Assembly (NCBI GenBank): GCA_937916195.1
Contig: CALFTO010000025.1
Span: forward strand, 1-5,788
DNA length: 5,788 nucleotides
Direction of reading: 5' to 3'
From: an uncultured Clostridia bacterium
Lineage (GTDB): Bacteria > Bacillota > Clostridia > Oscillospirales > Acutalibacteraceae
This document shows positions 5,580 through 5,788 of this stretch, piece by piece. Position numbers and translations under genes: made by a program. Within the stretch, counting starts at the first letter, position 1. The number at the start of each line of letters is the position of its first letter. Under the pieces are notes generated by a model that worked only from the letters and a program-made list of their open reading frames with translations, had not been told where the DNA came from and did not search any database.

Positions 5580-5788
5580 TTATAATCTTAAATTGTCTTC
5601 TTTGCGTTGCTTTTTGTCATTGATATACCAAGGAATACCGAAACCGAGTGCACCACCAACAACAAGACCTAAAGTTAAGAACAACCACCATTGGGGATTT
5701 TTCTTTTCATTTTCTTCGTTATCGGTTGTAAGTTGTTCAACCTTTTCTTCAATTACAGTTGAAACATCAACGGTTTGTTCATATTTTT
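5580..5788 (-). CDS. C-terminal end of a membrane-anchored protein (partial)
   Basis: Only the last 68 residues are inside the window; the gene continues past the right edge. The visible part starts KYEQTVDVSTVIEEKVEQL, an acidic and probably helical stretch. One hydrophobic segment follows (about 33-54, WWLFLTLGLVVGGALGFG and on). The end is a short basic tail (KKQRKEDNLRL). This is the layout of a surface protein held by a C-terminal membrane helix with its tail in the cytoplasm. There is no LPxTG sorting motif. Conjugative elements of clostridia often encode such anchored proteins (for example the CD1107/DUF4366 type), but too little is visible to assign a family. It is convergent with tnpV copy 2. 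Confidence 0.65.
   Translation of the reverse strand, partial: KYEQTVDVSTVIEEKVEQLTTDNEENEKKNPQWWLFLTLGLVVGGALGFGIPWYINDKKQRKEDNLRL

Noticed and set aside
5572..5588. AGATTA/TAATCT inverted repeat
   Set aside because: Arms of only 6 bp in AT-rich DNA, overlapping the end of the partial gene; probably chance.

Overview
The window looks like an accessory segment of a low-GC Gram-positive gut anaerobe, probably a clostridium of the Lachnospiraceae or Oscillospiraceae type. This rests on strong AGGAGG-type ribosome sites, AT-rich DNA, a DUF6809-type small protein and two TnpV-type proteins. Both small families are typical of mobilizable and conjugative elements in such bacteria. No recombinase, relaxase, tRNA or CRISPR array is visible, so the type of element cannot be named from this window.

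Layout: two hairpin terminators (22-91) close an unseen upstream unit. They are followed by a + strand pair, the DUF6809-like gene (221-502) overlapping tnpV copy 1 (499-861). A 40-nt bidirectional hairpin (882-921) separates this pair from a - strand cassette that occupies most of the window. In transcription order the cassette is MBL-A (4911 to 3721), MBL-B (3648 to 2806), a four-helix membrane protein (2806 to 2300, TAATG overlap) and MBL-C (2271 to 928). A 250-nt divergent control region follows (4912-5161). It holds back-to-back promoter-like hexamers, a near-palindrome and a 21-bp-spaced direct repeat. Then come a second, diverged tnpV copy (5162-5527, +), a hairpin (5533-5561) and the C-terminal end of a membrane-anchored protein on the - strand that runs off the right edge.

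The cassette is the notable part: three non-identical metallo-beta-lactamase (MBL)-fold proteins, each with metal-binding motifs in place, together with one membrane protein. MBL-B and MBL-C carry ComEC-like DV(x)2G motifs at the N-terminus and MBL-A a related PVGQG motif. ComEC-type MBL domains act on nucleic acid. MBL-C also ends in a beta-rich domain resembling the AGS-C sensor domain (adenylyl/guanylyl cyclase and SMODS C-terminal) of nucleotide-second-messenger conflict systems. MBL-A has a long insertion and a CxCxxCxxC cluster.

A working hypothesis, not demonstrated here, is a cargo-borne defence or stress system with nuclease or nucleotide phosphodiesterase effectors, a sensor domain on MBL-C and a membrane partner. 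The flanking tnpV copies, same-orientation but diverged, suggest that the cassette occupies a cargo slot in a mobile element.
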